The notes beneath the pieces were generated by a model. The model made no database searches, was not told the DNA's origin, and saw only the letters and a list, made by a program, of their open reading frames with translations. From Sphingobacteriaceae bacterium GW460-11-11-14-LB5 (lineage in GTDB: Bacteria; Bacteroidota; Bacteroidia; Sphingobacteriales; Sphingobacteriaceae), in the NCBI GenBank assembly GCA_002151545.1, contig CP021237.1, positions 5,022,001 to 5,086,000 on the forward strand: 64,000 nt of DNA. Reading direction: 5' to 3'. Made by a program: the position numbers and the translations under genes. Every line of letters starts with the position of its first letter. Position 1 is the stretch's first letter. Positions 47,900 through 57,400 of the stretch are shown one piece after another.

Positions 47900-48768
47900 T
47901 ATATATAAATCCAAATCGTATTCGACCATCAGCACAATGGATAAGCAATGCTACTCGTTTAAAAGCAGAACTTATGTTAAAGACCCCTGCGGAACGTGCA
48001 GCGTTTATCAATAGTAAAAGGGCAGAAACGTGGGGAAATCAACACTTAGTCAATACGTTGAGAGGGGTAGTTGGAAACAAATGCTGGTATTCTGAGGTTG
48101 ATCTCACTGGTGGCGATCCAAATGTGGATCATTTCCGCCCAAAAGGTCGGGTCAAGGAGATAGATCCTGATGCTTTGATTGGCATAAATTCGGAATCTGA
48201 AGGATACTGGTGGCTGGCATTTGATCATGGCAATTTTCGTTTTTCAAGTATGCATGCTAATCAACGTAGGGTTGACGAAACAACAAATGGAGGGAAATGG
48301 GATTATTTCCCCATAATTGGTAATAGAGCAATTGAAGGAACGCAAATTAGTTTAATCACTGAAACTGTTTTACCCCTTGATCCATGTTCTCCTACTGACG
48401 TCGCCTTAATGTGGTTTGGTCCTGATGGCGTTCCAGGATTTACAGGCTGGAAACGGAATCCAACTACACATGAACAGAGGCGGATGAAAGTCACAATTTG
48501 GTTGTTTCATTTAGACAAACAGGAACTCATGATAAAGAGAGCCAACGCTATGGAAGAGCTTCGAATAGTTATTAGGACTGCCAATGCGATTTATCAGATA
48601 TGGGAAGCTCGAGGGAAAAATGATTATGATCATGAAAAGACGCTATTTGATAATTCTATCGCAGATATCCATATGAAAATATCTGATGAAGCCCCTTATG
48701 CTGGCGCTAAGCGTTGCGCACTTCAGATAGCAAAATCCGAGTTTCTGTGGCTAAATGAATATTTCTAA
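47896..48768 (+). CDS. HNH-type endonuclease, PtuB/TIGR02646-like
   Basis: 290 residues. The nuclease core is G-N-K-C-W-Y-S-E (60-67) and N-V-D-H-F-R-P-K-G (76-84), with H79 as the probable catalytic base. Only C63 of the usual zinc-binding Cys pair is present. The rest is helical with W-W-L-A-F-D-H-G-N-F. It pairs with the ATPase exactly as PtuA and PtuB do in Septu and Ec78-type retron systems. It is the last gene of the four-gene operon and probably supplies DNA cleavage. Confidence 0.82.
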   Translation: MIYINPNRIRPSAQWISNATRLKAELMLKTPAERAAFINSKRAETWGNQHLVNTLRGVVGNKCWYSEVDLTGGDPNVDHFRPKGRVKEIDPDALIGINSESEGYWWLAFDHGNFRFSSMHANQRRVDETTNGGKWDYFPIIGNRAIEGTQISLITETVLPLDPCSPTDVALMWFGPDGVPGFTGWKRNPTTHEQRRMKVTIWLFHLDKQELMIKRANAMEELRIVIRTANAIYQIWEARGKNDYDHEKTLFDNSIADIHMKISDEAPYAGAKRCALQIAKSEFLWLNEYF

Positions 48769-48827
48769 CTTGATGGAACCGCCTTTAAATTACTTGACTT
48801 CTTATAGATAATCACCGTTTGAGGATT

Positions 48828-51800
48828 TTATTTAAAATTCCTTCCACCATGGAATGCCTCTTTCGGCACATCCTCACGAACCTGCGTCCGTTTATTCTGC
48901 GAGGGATAAGGTGCTGTTTTTTCATCGCCCCGGGCCATGGTCAATACCGGCAGCTCATCCACCTCCCGCTGTACCAACTTGCCCAGCATCTTCGTGAAAT
49001 CAAAACATTTGCTCACGATCACGTGCACCACCTTTCCCTCGCGCTGCAACCGGCCTTCGACCATTAACAGCCTTGCGTGCAAGATTTCCTTGCGGTAGGT
49101 ATCAAACAATTTCTCAAAGACTACCAGATTAGAATATCCCGTTTCGTCTTCAATGGTGATGAAACAAACGCCGCCCGCGGTCCCGGGACGCTGGCGCACC
49201 AGTACCAATCCCGCAACTTTGACCAATTGCCCGTTGGTAGAATCATTGTTGATATGATGGCAACTGCGGATATTGAGCATATCCAATTGCGGCCGCACGA
49301 AACTACCCGGATGCGCTTTGAGTGAAAGCCCAACCGTTGCGTAATCCTGCACTACGTGCTCGCCCTTTCCCATAAGCGGCAGCTCAACCTGCGTTTCAAG
49401 CACGCTTTCAGATGCCTGTCCCTTGAAAAGTTCCACCGGCATATCCTGCAATGCTGAAACCTCCCAAAGCGCCTTGCGCCGATCCATTCCCATGGATCGA
49501 AAAGCATCCGCATCGGCCAGTCTCTCAAGCGCGGCTATTGAAACCCCGACATCTCGAAGGGCGGTGATGCTTTTATATCCTTCGCCACGTCCATTCACTA
49601 GGGTATCGACATCATCGGCCCGGATGCCACTGATCTGCCGAAATCCCAAACGCATCGCAAAATATTTGCCCGATTTTTCTTCGAGCTTATTATCCCACAG
49701 CGAATGGTTGACATCGACCTCGCGCACCTCAACTGTATGTTTCTGTGCATCGATAACAATCTGCGCGGGCTGGTAAAAGCCCATCGGCATACTGTTAAGC
49801 AGTGCCGCAGCAAAAACATCGGGGTAGTAATGCTTAAGCCAGCAGGACACATATACTAGCAGCGCAAAGCTTGCCGCATGGGATTCCGGGAAACCATAGC
49901 TTCCAAACCCTTCGAGCTGCTTGAATATCCGCTTTGCAAACTCTAAGGTATATCCCTTAGCCAGCATCCCCTCAATGAGTTTTTGCTCATACTGGTTCAC
50001 CAATCCCTTGAACTTAAACGTTGCCATACTTCTTCGCAATCCATCGGCTTCAGCCGGGGTAAATCCAGCTGCGACTATAGCAATTTTCATCGCCTGTTCC
50101 TGGAACAGCGGAACGCCCAATGTCCGACCCAATATTTCTTCAAGCTCCGGCGAAGGGTAGACTACTGGCTCTTCGCCATTTCGCCTGCGCAAGTAAGGGT
50201 GCACCATATCTCCCTGTATCGGCCCAGGCCTAACGATTGCCACCTCGATCACCAGATCATAAAATTCCCGGGGTTTTAACCTTGGAAGCATGGACATCTG
50301 CGCACGGCTCTCGATCTGGAACACGCCCAACGTATCCGCCAGACAGATCATGTCGTAAACCTCCGGGTCGTCCTGCGGTATATTAGCTAAAGTAAAATGC
50401 TTCCCATAATAGTCGCGACAAAGGTCGAACGCCTTGCGTATGCAGGTAAGCATTCCAAGTGCCAGTACATCCACCTTTAAAAATCCCAGCGCATCGATAT
50501 CATCTTTATTCCACTCGATATTCGTGCGGTCCTCCATCCGGGCGTTTAAAATTGGGCACAAATCGGTGAGCTTGCCTTGCGTTACCACAAATCCCCCCGT
50601 ATGCTGGCCGAGCTGCCGCGGAAAGCCCATCATCTGGGAAGTAAGCTCTAGCGTTTTTTTTAGGTGCGGGTCGTTTGGATTTAGGCCCTGCTCAGTAACC
50701 CTTTTTCCCTCGAACCATTCATCGGTAAACTCCCAAATCGAACTTGACAACCTGTTAATGGTATCCACCGAAAGCCCCATGGCTTTTCCCACATCGCGGA
50801 TTGCACCCTTTTGGTGCTGCTGGGTAACCGTTGCTACGATAGCCGCCCGGTCGCGCCCGTATTTGTTATAAATATATTGGATGATCTCTTCCCTTCGCTC
50901 ATGTTCAAAATCCACATCGATATCAGGTGGCTCGTTTCTGGCAGGGGAAATAAAGCGCTCAAAAAGCAGGTCGAATTTCATGGGATTAACGGAGGTTATG
51001 CCTAAAACAAAACATATCGCCGAATTTGCCGCCGAGCCCCGACCCTGGCAGAGGATCCCGCGGGATCTGGCCTCGCGCACGATATCTTCTACAAAAAGAA
51101 AATAATTGGCGTAATCCATATGCCTCACAAATTCCATCTCATGGTGGATCATTTTAACCACCTTTTCAGGAATCTCTTCTCCGTAAAACTCATGCGCCCC
51201 TTTCCATGTAAGAAACTCCAGTTCCTCCATCGGACTTTTGCCGCTCTGATTGATTTCTTCTGGGTAAACGTACTTCAATTCATCCAACGAAAAATTACAG
51301 GCCTCGGCAATGACCATCGTATTTTTGATTGCACTTGGATATTTCCTGAACAACCGCTCCATCTCGGCCACCTCTTTCATATAGCGCTCGGCATTCTGGT
51401 GCAAGCGAAATCCGGCTTCCTGGATGGTACATTTTTCCCGTACGCATGTCAGCACATCCTGCAGTTCCCTGCGCGAAGGATTATGGTAATGGATATCGCC
51501 CGTTGCTACAACAGGAATCCCGTAAAAATCCGAAAGCTGCGACGTCCGGAAGATTAGCTTATCATCATTTCCCATATAGGATCTGGTAGCTGCTAGATAT
51601 AATTGACCATTCAAGGCCTGCTTGTATTCCGCTACCGCACTGATAAAACTTGCCTCGTATTCAAACCTGCGGTTAAGCTCTCCGGGCATCACTAGGCAAA
51701 AGATTATCCCCTTGCTATGCGCATAAACATCCGCCCTTGAAATATGGCATGAACCTTTTTCTGCCCGCATATTGCCAAGGGTGAGCAGCGCCGATAATCT

Positions 51801-52058
51801 GCCGTAAGCGTCCTTGTCAGTGGGATATGCCAACAGGCTCGGTCCATCCAGCATATCCAGCCGGCAGGCAGGAATAAGTTTCACGTTTTTTTCCCTGCAG
51901 GCCGCATGGGCGCGGACAATTCCGGCCAGGGTATTGCGGTCTGTGATCGCTATTTTTTGGTAGTCAAAAGCCTCCGCCTGTTCCACAAGCTCATGGGCAT
52001 GCGATGCACCCCGCAAGAAACTAAAATTCGATGTCACCTGTAATTCGCTATACGCCAT
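48828..52058 (-). CDS. dnaE2: Error-prone DNA polymerase III alpha subunit, DnaE2/ImuC
   Basis: 1076 residues, the DnaE2 length. The N-terminal PHP domain begins Y-S-E-L-Q-V-T-S-N-F-S-F-L-R-G. The palm carries P-D-I-D-V-D-F (about 395-401) with catalytic Asp residues and Q-G-R-G-S-A-A-N-S. Tandem helix-hairpin-helix and OB fold lie at the C-terminus (V-A-G-L-V-L-V-R-Q-R-P). With ImuA and ImuB it forms the damage-inducible mutasome for translesion synthesis. It starts 12 nt after imuB. The sequence is clearly richer in G+C than the hsd operon beside it. Confidence 0.96.
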   Translation of the reverse strand: MAYSELQVTSNFSFLRGASHAHELVEQAEAFDYQKIAITDRNTLAGIVRAHAACREKNVKLIPACRLDMLDGPSLLAYPTDKDAYGRLSALLTLGNMRAEKGSCHISRADVYAHSKGIIFCLVMPGELNRRFEYEASFISAVAEYKQALNGQLYLAATRSYMGNDDKLIFRTSQLSDFYGIPVVATGDIHYHNPSRRELQDVLTCVREKCTIQEAGFRLHQNAERYMKEVAEMERLFRKYPSAIKNTMVIAEACNFSLDELKYVYPEEINQSGKSPMEELEFLTWKGAHEFYGEEIPEKVVKMIHHEMEFVRHMDYANYFLFVEDIVREARSRGILCQGRGSAANSAICFVLGITSVNPMKFDLLFERFISPARNEPPDIDVDFEHERREEIIQYIYNKYGRDRAAIVATVTQQHQKGAIRDVGKAMGLSVDTINRLSSSIWEFTDEWFEGKRVTEQGLNPNDPHLKKTLELTSQMMGFPRQLGQHTGGFVVTQGKLTDLCPILNARMEDRTNIEWNKDDIDALGFLKVDVLALGMLTCIRKAFDLCRDYYGKHFTLANIPQDDPEVYDMICLADTLGVFQIESRAQMSMLPRLKPREFYDLVIEVAIVRPGPIQGDMVHPYLRRRNGEEPVVYPSPELEEILGRTLGVPLFQEQAMKIAIVAAGFTPAEADGLRRSMATFKFKGLVNQYEQKLIEGMLAKGYTLEFAKRIFKQLEGFGSYGFPESHAASFALLVYVSCWLKHYYPDVFAAALLNSMPMGFYQPAQIVIDAQKHTVEVREVDVNHSLWDNKLEEKSGKYFAMRLGFRQISGIRADDVDTLVNGRGEGYKSITALRDVGVSIAALERLADADAFRSMGMDRRKALWEVSALQDMPVELFKGQASESVLETQVELPLMGKGEHVVQDYATVGLSLKAHPGSFVRPQLDMLNIRSCHHINNDSTNGQLVKVAGLVLVRQRPGTAGGVCFITIEDETGYSNLVVFEKLFDTYRKEILHARLLMVEGRLQREGKVVHVIVSKCFDFTKMLGKLVQREVDELPVLTMARGDEKTAPYPSQNKRTQVREDVPKEAFHGGRNFK

Positions 52059-52070
52059 AACTAGTCTCCT

Positions 52071-53579
52071 TTATGCAAAAAATCCATGGATAAACCATTT
52101 GTATTTATTTTCCCCGCCATAGTGGCCCGAACGGAACAGCCAGTACCGGCCGCCCTGCTCATCCTCTACCTGGTAATAATCCCTATGCTCGCCTTGATCT
52201 AACCACCATTCCCGCTCAATGCGCTCCGGTCCATCGGCTTTTGCAACGATATGGCGAACTCCCTTATAGATAAAAAACTTAGGGGGATGATCTGGGATGA
52301 TTGCCATTACCTCTATCGCAACAGGGATTTTAAGCAGTTCGGTAGGCCTTGGTTTATCCAACCGCCAAGGCCCATTCGGTTTTTCGGTTACCGAAACCGC
52401 TTTGAGTATCGCCCTTTCCGGCCAATACCTTTTGGCAGGCAGATAGCGATGTATCACCTGAAAACCGACCTTTCCAGCCACCCGGTCAAGCAGTTTGATA
52501 ACACTCTGGTCATCCAGGCCCGGTTTTGATGTCCACATTTCTTCCTGTGGAACCTCCACATCATCCACTTTAGGCGCATCCAGCACAAACAGCTCAATGC
52601 CAAGGGCGGGCCTGATCTGATCGATCTTAAGCTGAAAAAGCTTGAATAGGTGGCTAACGCTATGTGATGCTCCGCTTGTACCGATATCCACCTGTACCAC
52701 TTTGCCGTCGATCCGGTAGCAAGTAAGCACACCGAAGCGCAGTCCTTTTCCCTCGGCCTGCATCCTCTTGCACAAGTTTTCCAGTAATTTATTGATGGCA
52801 ATTTCAATTCCGTTTCTTGTTTTGATGGGTTCTAGACAGGCCAGCCTTTCGCTGAACGGCACCGGCACCTGGAGGGGAGCAAGCATTTCGATTTCTGTGC
52901 CAATTGCCTGGCCCAACCGCAGCAGAAAATCCTCACCAAACCTCCTGCGCAAAACCGACCTGGGCATCCCGATAAAACTCTTAATCTGATAGAATCCAAG
53001 TTTTCGAAGCTTTGTCAGCACCGATTCCTCAAGTCGCAGTGCGTCAGGCACAAGATTAAGCAGGGCATCCACATGTCCGCCCACGGGAATCAATGGGGTC
53101 ACTTTTCCATAATGCGATATTGCCCAGGCAGTCCCGGGCGTATCGGCTATTGCTATGCGAACGGTATAGCCCTTGCTTTTTAGCCTCGAAACGATTTCCT
53201 TTAGATATCCACGTTCACCGCCCCAAAGATGGCTACATCCCGTTGCCTCGAGCAGTAGCCCATCCATCGCAAATTCATCGATGGCAACTATTGGCGAATA
53301 ACGCACGCACCACTCGCCAAGTCCTTTCAGCAGTTTTCTGGGCCTTTCAGGTTTATCATCCAGCACCTCAAGTCCGGGGCAAATGGCCTTTGCATCTGCC
53401 GCACGCATTCCGACCTCCACGCCAAATCCATGTGCCAGCTCGCTCACGGCGGTGATCATCATTCGGCCACGGTCGGGCGCCGCAAAAACAAAGGGCACAC
53501 TGGAAAGCTCGGGCCTGCGGATAAGCTGCCAGTCAGCCAGCAGCTGGCGGAACCATATGGAAACAAAACGCCTTTGCAT
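52071..53579 (-). CDS. imuB: Y-family polymerase-like mutagenesis protein ImuB
   Basis: 502 residues. Palm and fingers of the Y-family fold are recognisable (A-D-A-K-A-I-C-P-G-L, A-I-D-E-F-A-M-D-G-L-L-L-E-A-T-G-C). The first metal-binding motif is replaced by V-S-I-W-F-R-Q, as expected of ImuB, which lacks polymerase activity and recruits DnaE2 to the clamp. The C-terminal 150 residues are the ImuB-type tail with W-W-x-D-like and Y-Y-Q-V-E-D-E. It lies between imuA (5-nt gap) and dnaE2. Confidence 0.93.
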   Translation of the reverse strand: MQRRFVSIWFRQLLADWQLIRRPELSSVPFVFAAPDRGRMMITAVSELAHGFGVEVGMRAADAKAICPGLEVLDDKPERPRKLLKGLGEWCVRYSPIVAIDEFAMDGLLLEATGCSHLWGGERGYLKEIVSRLKSKGYTVRIAIADTPGTAWAISHYGKVTPLIPVGGHVDALLNLVPDALRLEESVLTKLRKLGFYQIKSFIGMPRSVLRRRFGEDFLLRLGQAIGTEIEMLAPLQVPVPFSERLACLEPIKTRNGIEIAINKLLENLCKRMQAEGKGLRFGVLTCYRIDGKVVQVDIGTSGASHSVSHLFKLFQLKIDQIRPALGIELFVLDAPKVDDVEVPQEEMWTSKPGLDDQSVIKLLDRVAGKVGFQVIHRYLPAKRYWPERAILKAVSVTEKPNGPWRLDKPRPTELLKIPVAIEVMAIIPDHPPKFFIYKGVRHIVAKADGPERIEREWWLDQGEHRDYYQVEDEQGGRYWLFRSGHYGGENKYKWFIHGFFA

Positions 53580-53584
53580 GATAT

Positions 53585-54322
53585 CTATCCAATCTGCCTG
53601 CCCTCCATTTCAGACCAAACACTCTGTTTTTTGACTTTCTTAACTTCCTCGAATTTTTCTCCGGCCCATTCCAGCACGAAGTTTCCAGGATTACCGTTGC
53701 GCACCTTCAGCAGCTCGACCTGCCAGCGGGGGAAACCCAAACCCGGCATACCGTCCTCGGTCTGAGATGGCAGAGGACTGATCCTCCACCTAGCCGTGGC
53801 CACTGTACTTGCGGTTTTATTTTCATCTTTTCGAAGGATAAAACCTGTAACGCCACTTGATTCTACGGCAAGCTGTAGCCTGCGCGATTCGATAAGCGAA
53901 AGGTTATTAACCTCGGCCACTACGGCCGCAAGCCCCTCGCACTTTAGCGCTTCCTCAGTAATCCATAGCACATCTTTTTCGGTCTTTACATCCATAAAAA
54001 TAATGCGTTCTGGCTCGACATTAAAAAGGCCAAGTGATGCCGGGAACAATCGTCGCGATGTACTAGCCCATACGCATGCCGCACCATTTTCCATAAGCAC
54101 GGCCAGTAGACCTGCGATAAAACCATCGCTAGCCGCCGAATGCTCGGGAACTACGGTAATGAACTCATGGATTGCCTTTTTGGGGAATACCCCACCTGGG
54201 AACGCATCTTCGATATCTCCAAGGCCGATGCGCTCAGCCTTGCCCGAGGCTACGGGCTTAAAGCCCTGCCACAACAGGATGTCCTGCTGCAATTTTTGAA
54301 ACAATTCCCTTTTTGCATCCAT
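53585..54322 (-). CDS. imuA: RecA-like mutagenesis protein ImuA
   Basis: 245 residues. Related to the RecA/SulA fold but without a Walker A loop. Markers are A-F-P-G-G-V-F-P-K-K-A-I-H-E-F, where ImuA proteins have the G-x-H-E region, and P-G-L-G-F-P-R-W-Q-V-E-L-L-K-V-R-N-G near the C-terminus. First gene of the imuA-imuB-dnaE2 operon. An inverted repeat 19-37 nt before the start is a candidate operator. Confidence 0.9.
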   Translation of the reverse strand: MDAKRELFQKLQQDILLWQGFKPVASGKAERIGLGDIEDAFPGGVFPKKAIHEFITVVPEHSAASDGFIAGLLAVLMENGAACVWASTSRRLFPASLGLFNVEPERIIFMDVKTEKDVLWITEEALKCEGLAAVVAEVNNLSLIESRRLQLAVESSGVTGFILRKDENKTASTVATARWRISPLPSQTEDGMPGLGFPRWQVELLKVRNGNPGNFVLEWAGEKFEEVKKVKKQSVWSEMEGRQIG

Positions 54323-54340
54323 GATAATCGAGTTAATTTT

Positions 54341-54359
54341 ATACTATTATTTTTAGTAT
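54341..54359 (-). promoter_or_regulatory. Candidate operator upstream of imuA
   Basis: ATACTA (54341-54346) and its reverse complement TAGTAT (54354-54359) flank 7 nt of A/T. imuA operons are normally SOS-controlled; the LexA box of this group is not known to me, so this could be the binding site of LexA or another dimeric repressor. Confidence 0.4.
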
Positions 54360-54479
54360 TATAAAATTATACAACAAACATAAAGCTAAAATTGTTAGTA
54401 AAAAATGAATTGTGGAAAAGATTGTGTTTTTGGTGGAGAACTCGACATGCGTACACGACTAATCGATGTCGTATTTATA

Positions 54480-57400
54480 TTATCCGCCTGGGTAAATATT
54501 CTTGCAAAAATCTACAACGGTAGCTTTAATTACCGCATAAATCTTACTGTCGGTATGCACCTTGGTTGACAGGCAATCCAGTATATATCCCACAAACTCA
54601 TCGATCAGGAATTTCTCTGAAAGAACTTTTAGTGTATTCACCATCAGATCGCGACGAAGTATGTCCTTCTCGGCTTCAGGTACAAAATCTATCGGCGCAC
54701 GATATAGGGAAATAAAATAGTCGCATACCACATGGATTGTAAAATTATCATTCATCATCGGGGACAACAGCCCCCTGGTTACCTGTGGAAGGGGATGGAC
54801 ATAGCGGTATCCGGCTCTTCTTGCGGCTTCTAGCATCATGTATTTATCCGACGGAATATGCTTATAATTTACCCCAAGCAGTCCGATAGTAAGATCGACG
54901 TATCTTTCCCTAGTGATTTTTTTATTCACAAAAAGATAAACCCAAATAATGAAACTGGCGGTGCTATGTACTCCATCCTGAGATTTGGCCATTATCCTAA
55001 TAGCCGTTTCCTCTGCAAGTAAAAGGCTTGCCTGTTCCTTGGCAGTTAGAATGGAATCAATGGTCGATTCTCCAATGTTCTTGTTTAATACCTTCTTTCT
55101 CTCGGCATTCATTTCAAGGGCCGCATTGCAGGGAAGGCTTTTACAATTTTCCCGGATCCAGGATAGCAGATCGGTGAACAGCGATATTTCGGACTGTATC
55201 AACTCCGGAGAGGCAAAACTTCGGACATATTTGTCGCCTTCCTTTCCAAGAATAAATTTTCCGGTATGGCTATCTGACTTTAGCTCGTGGAGAATTTCAT
55301 GTGTAAGCAGCACAGACGACTCGGCCACAAAAAGTTCGAGGCCCAGTAGTTTGAGCTCATGAAGTCCCCCGATCTGGGCTATTGTACAGAGGCTTATTGC
55401 GTCAATCATCAAAGATCGATGTTTTTTCAGGGCTTCAAACGAGGTGGTAACATCGGCAACGTCCCAAGCGGTAAATATTCCGAGCCTATCATCTGAGATA
55501 AAGTTCTTCCATACCATGATCAGATTGGCATCGCGTATTGATGCAATGGCAGAAATTGGGAGCATATCCTTTCGATAGGCATCGGCCATTCTATTGTCTG
55601 CGGCAGATCTCCGGTCTAGTGCTTCGAAAAGCGCTTTAAAATCCTTCTCCGGATCCCCGGTATCACCGACAGCCATCTGGCGGAAGCTGGTCTGTGAGGC
55701 AAAGATGGTGCTGATCATTTGATAGCTCTCCCGAAGGGCCGCATTAAAAATATGCTGGATTTCTACGATTGTATATCTGATTGCCTGAGGTCCAAGTATA
55801 ATTTCATCCCCGACCTTTTTGCCCAACATCACCATTGCCTCGGGACTGTCCGGGGACAGCTCTCCATGGCTTCTGCTAAGATCAGCCCTACCTTCGATAC
55901 GGTAGGTTACCATCTGCTCTCCGGAACTGATGGTAACCTGGCAATCAATGCCAACTATCAGAGGATTATCAGGATGCTCCCTTTCTGGAGAGATGACCGT
56001 TCCCAGATGGATAAAGTTCTCATGCGCCGATACCCGGTCTATAAACTGCCTTCTTGCCTGCAGCGCAAAACGGTGGAATTTTTCCATCCTTCCAGAATCA
56101 TGGCATGATATTGCAAGCTTAAATTGCATATCTATTGCCAATGTCCTATCCAAATGGTCTATAGAGTCAATAATATCACCAACCTTATCCCATTCTTCTT
56201 TTCTGTAATAAAGAAGTGCCAGCCTGCCTTGTATCGCCTGATCTTTAGGATAAACCTCCAGATATTCCAGGCAGGTAGCAATCGCCGCAGGAAAATCATT
56301 GATCTCTGCCTGGACATACGCTTTTAGCTCGGTCACCATCGCTATAGGTCCATTTTTTTTGGTAAGCACCTGGCATGCGGAAAGCAGTTTTCCATACTCG
56401 CCAGATCTGAAATAGAGCTTTAGCAGCTTTTGCGTGTTGGAAGAGTAGCTCTCCAAATCCGTCACCATTTCCATTAGCTCTATGGCCTCTTTATTCATCT
56501 TCAGTTCTTCGAACTGAAGCGACAGATCAAAGATGTCAACCTCTGGAGTGTTTTGATTGATTGTAGAGAGGATATGGCCGAAGATTTCCTTAGCCTCTTC
56601 ATCTTGTCCCTTTTTTAAGGCTATCTTTCCCTTTAGCAATTGCGCGGTAATTGCGTTCTGATCTATGGAAAGTGCAAGATCATTATAACTGATCGCCGCT
56701 TCGATATTTCCGTGATCAATCTCTCTCTGGCACAGGTAATCGATGATGAAAAGCCGAAGACTCTGGGAAATATCCTGGGTCAGCAGTTCCCCGAATATAT
56801 CGAGTGCTTTTTCCACCTCGCCAAGCTGCAAGTACAATTGGCCATGAAAATGTTCAAGTTCGTGGAGGTCGCTGCCAGATAGCAGAGACTTGAGCTCATC
56901 CATTAGGGCCATAGCTTCGTTTTCGCGCTTGGTCCTCGCTGCTGATATTGCTACATGTCTTAACGAAAAGCTGTCCCTTCTGTAGCTCAACGCTTCTTTG
57001 GCATCCTGATAACTTCCCTCAAAATCCTCAAGGTATGTCTTAGCAACGGACCTATTGATCAGAAACCAGACCCTGGACTCGCGCAGGTCGGTATTTTTGA
57101 TTTCATCCCACGCCCTACTGTACAGCTCGACGATATATCCAGCCTTGCTTCTTGTATCATGGCTGATCTGTGATGTCACGACATGGTAAGGGCTCCTGAT
57201 ACTATCCAAGATAATTGTGCCCAAGACCGCCCTAAGCTCGTACTTGTTATCGGAGGCATTGTCAAGGGCAATCTGTCCCCAGGTGATGGCCATATCATAT
57301 TCCCCCTTTAGCTGCGCCGCACGGGCAATCTCAAAGGAAACTTCCGTATGTTGCCGTATATCGACAGGCACCATTTCTATGATTTCCTTTAAACTAAGGC

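Noticed and set aside
53796..54299. A 167-codon plus-strand frame antisense to imuA
   Set aside because: imuA has family motifs in the minus frame and operon spacing; the antisense frame has none.
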